Source of the DNA: Photobacterium indicum
Lineage (GTDB): Bacteria; Pseudomonadota; Gammaproteobacteria; Enterobacterales; Vibrionaceae
DNA: 33,385 nucleotides
NCBI RefSeq assembly: GCF_003026215.1
Contig: NZ_PYOC01000022.1
Span: 1 to 33,385, forward strand
Reading direction: 5' to 3'
Under the pieces are notes generated by a model. That model was not told where the DNA came from, searched no databases, and saw only the letters and a list, made by a program, of their open reading frames with translations. Positions within the stretch are counted from its first letter, which is position 1. Every line of letters begins with the position of its first letter. The position numbers were made by a program, and so were the translations under genes. Below, piece by piece: positions 32,647 to 33,385 of the stretch.

Positions 32647-32721
32647 TGATAATAAAATTAATTGGATTTTTTAAATCGAAAATAATGTTAAATCAAACAA
32701 TTACAAATAACCGATAAAGAG

Positions 32722-32737
32722 TGCGATTACATTCACA
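32722..32737. promoter_or_regulatory. CRP-like site
   Basis: TGCGATTACATTCACA matches the CRP palindrome (TGTGA, 6 nt, TCACA) at nine of ten positions. It is more than 310 nt upstream of the predicted oad start, too far for simple activation, so its function is doubtful. Confidence 0.3.
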
Positions 32738-33003
32738 AAACTTATCGCTATTTCATATAAACAAATCAATTAAACAGTCAGCTCACATCATCGAGAGATA
32801 TACCTGTGCTAAGCAAACAAGATAATAAAAGTACCCAATGAAATATCGCCGTTTAAAAAACTTAGAAAGGAATTTAGCTTAAAACTAATACCATTCGGAT
32901 AGGTACATTAATAGATGCTTATTTCTGTGGGGGTCGTTCTAGAGCGGAGTCAATGCGATTTTAGTAGCTAGAGGTGTAAAGATAGAAGATCAAAATTTAG
33001 ATA

Positions 33004-33030
33004 CAAAAAAGCCCAGCCGAAGCTGAGCTT
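33004..33030 (-). terminator. terminator of the tRNA-Arg transcript
   Basis: On the minus strand GCTCAGC (33022-33028), loop TTCG, GCTGGGC (33011-33017) form a 7-bp stem with one G-U pair and a stable UUCG tetraloop, followed by six T (33005-33010). It lies 7 nt past the last tRNA. Confidence 0.88.
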
Positions 33031-33037
33031 TAAATGA

Positions 33038-33114
33038 TGGTGCACGCGGGAGGATTCGAACCTCCGACCGCCTGGTTCGTAGCCAAGTACTCTATCCAGC
33101 TGAGCTACGCGTGC
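33038..33114 (-). tRNA. tRNA-Arg(ACG), distal copy
   Basis: 77 nt including an encoded CCA. Acceptor stem GCACGCG / CGCGTGC, TAGCTCAG D arm, anticodon loop CTACGAA with anticodon ACG, and T arm GGTTCGAATCC are all visible. A34 would be edited to inosine to read CGU, CGC and CGA. It is identical in sequence to the other two copies and is the last gene of the array. Confidence 0.97.
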
Positions 33115-33171
33115 ACTAATTCTGTTTTACCACAATGACAATCACGAAATACTGTCATTGCTTTTAAATGA

Positions 33172-33248
33172 TGGTGCACGCGGGAGGATTCGAACCTCCG
33201 ACCGCCTGGTTCGTAGCCAAGTACTCTATCCAGCTGAGCTACGCGTGC
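33172..33248 (-). tRNA. tRNA-Arg(ACG), middle copy
   Basis: Identical 77-nt copy with encoded CCA and anticodon ACG, exactly 134 nt from its neighbours on both sides. The spacers are 57 nt each and contain a conserved hairpin (see findings). Confidence 0.97.
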
Positions 33249-33305
33249 ACTAATTCTGTTTTACCACAACGACAATCACGAAATACTGTCACTGCTTTTA
33301 AATGA

Positions 33306-33382
33306 TGGTGCACGCGGGAGGATTCGAACCTCCGACCGCCTGGTTCGTAGCCAAGTACTCTATCCAGCTGAGCTACGCGTGC
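33306..33382 (-). tRNA. tRNA-Arg(ACG), proximal copy at window edge
   Basis: Complete 77-nt copy, three bases from the right edge. The bases beyond it (ACT) match the start of the spacers after the other copies, so the array probably continues out of the window. Confidence 0.96.
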
Positions 33383-33385
33383 ACT

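Noticed and set aside
32885..32925. Stretch resembling the MITE end (TACCATTC ... CATTAATAGATG)
   Set aside because: The match to the 13764 repeat needs a nine-base insertion and has no partner repeat within the window; it could be a decayed element but cannot be supported.

Overview
The window is core chromosome of a gamma-proteobacterium of the family Vibrionaceae. A Photobacterium-like genome is my best guess, but the genus is not proven. The evidence is the gene order (rluD-pgeF / clpB-rrn; bamD; raiA; pheL-pheA; aroF-tyrA; rpsP-rimM-trmD-rplS; ffh; ypjD; corB; luxS; gshA; yqaA; tRNA-Arg array), the protein sequences, and the Na+-pumping oxaloacetate decarboxylase operon next to the tRNA-Arg cluster. 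Much of this order matches E. coli K-12 minutes 58-61. No phage, integron, CRISPR array or defence island is visible.

Layout, left to right. (1) 1-145: minus-strand promoter, boxA and leader of an rRNA operon whose 16S gene lies off the left edge. (2) 245-5422, mostly minus strand: clpB with a sigma32-like promoter, an unrecognised small secreted protein on the plus strand, then rluD-pgeF. (3) 5425-8631, plus strand: bamD with a sigmaE-like promoter, raiA behind a full CRP palindrome, and pheL-attenuator-pheA. (4) 8655-11189: aroF-tyrA on the minus strand, with a consensus TyrR box upstream. (5) 11264-16238: the pyruvate-sensing pair btsS-btsR, a 263-bp MITE, a YfiL-like lipoprotein, and a short CstA-family transporter preceded by three BtsR-type direct repeats. 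(6) 16447-20015: rpsP-rimM-trmD-rplS and ffh on the minus strand. (7) 20165-22382: ypjD and corB on the plus strand. (8) 22407-28810: luxS, an SLT-like lipoprotein, a MicA-like sigmaE-type sRNA on the plus strand, gshA, an M16 protease lipoprotein and yqaA. (9) 29034-32443: oadG-oadA-oadB. (10) 33004-33382: three tandem tRNA-Arg(ACG) genes with a 134-nt period. In E. coli the corresponding array leads to serV and csrA, which I would expect beyond the right edge.

How the genes work together. pheA, tyrA and aroF form the aromatic amino acid branch, regulated by Phe attenuation and probably TyrR. btsSR and the CstA-like transporter form a self-contained pyruvate-sensing and uptake circuit. BamD and the predicted sRNA would both belong to the sigmaE envelope-stress response. 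raiA is probably tied to cAMP-CRP.

The most rewarding non-coding observations are the MicA-like sRNA, the triple BtsR box, the MITE, and the paired G-U-preserving changes in the tRNA spacer hairpins. Almost all the protein-coding content is conserved backbone; I found no protein system that looks undescribed.
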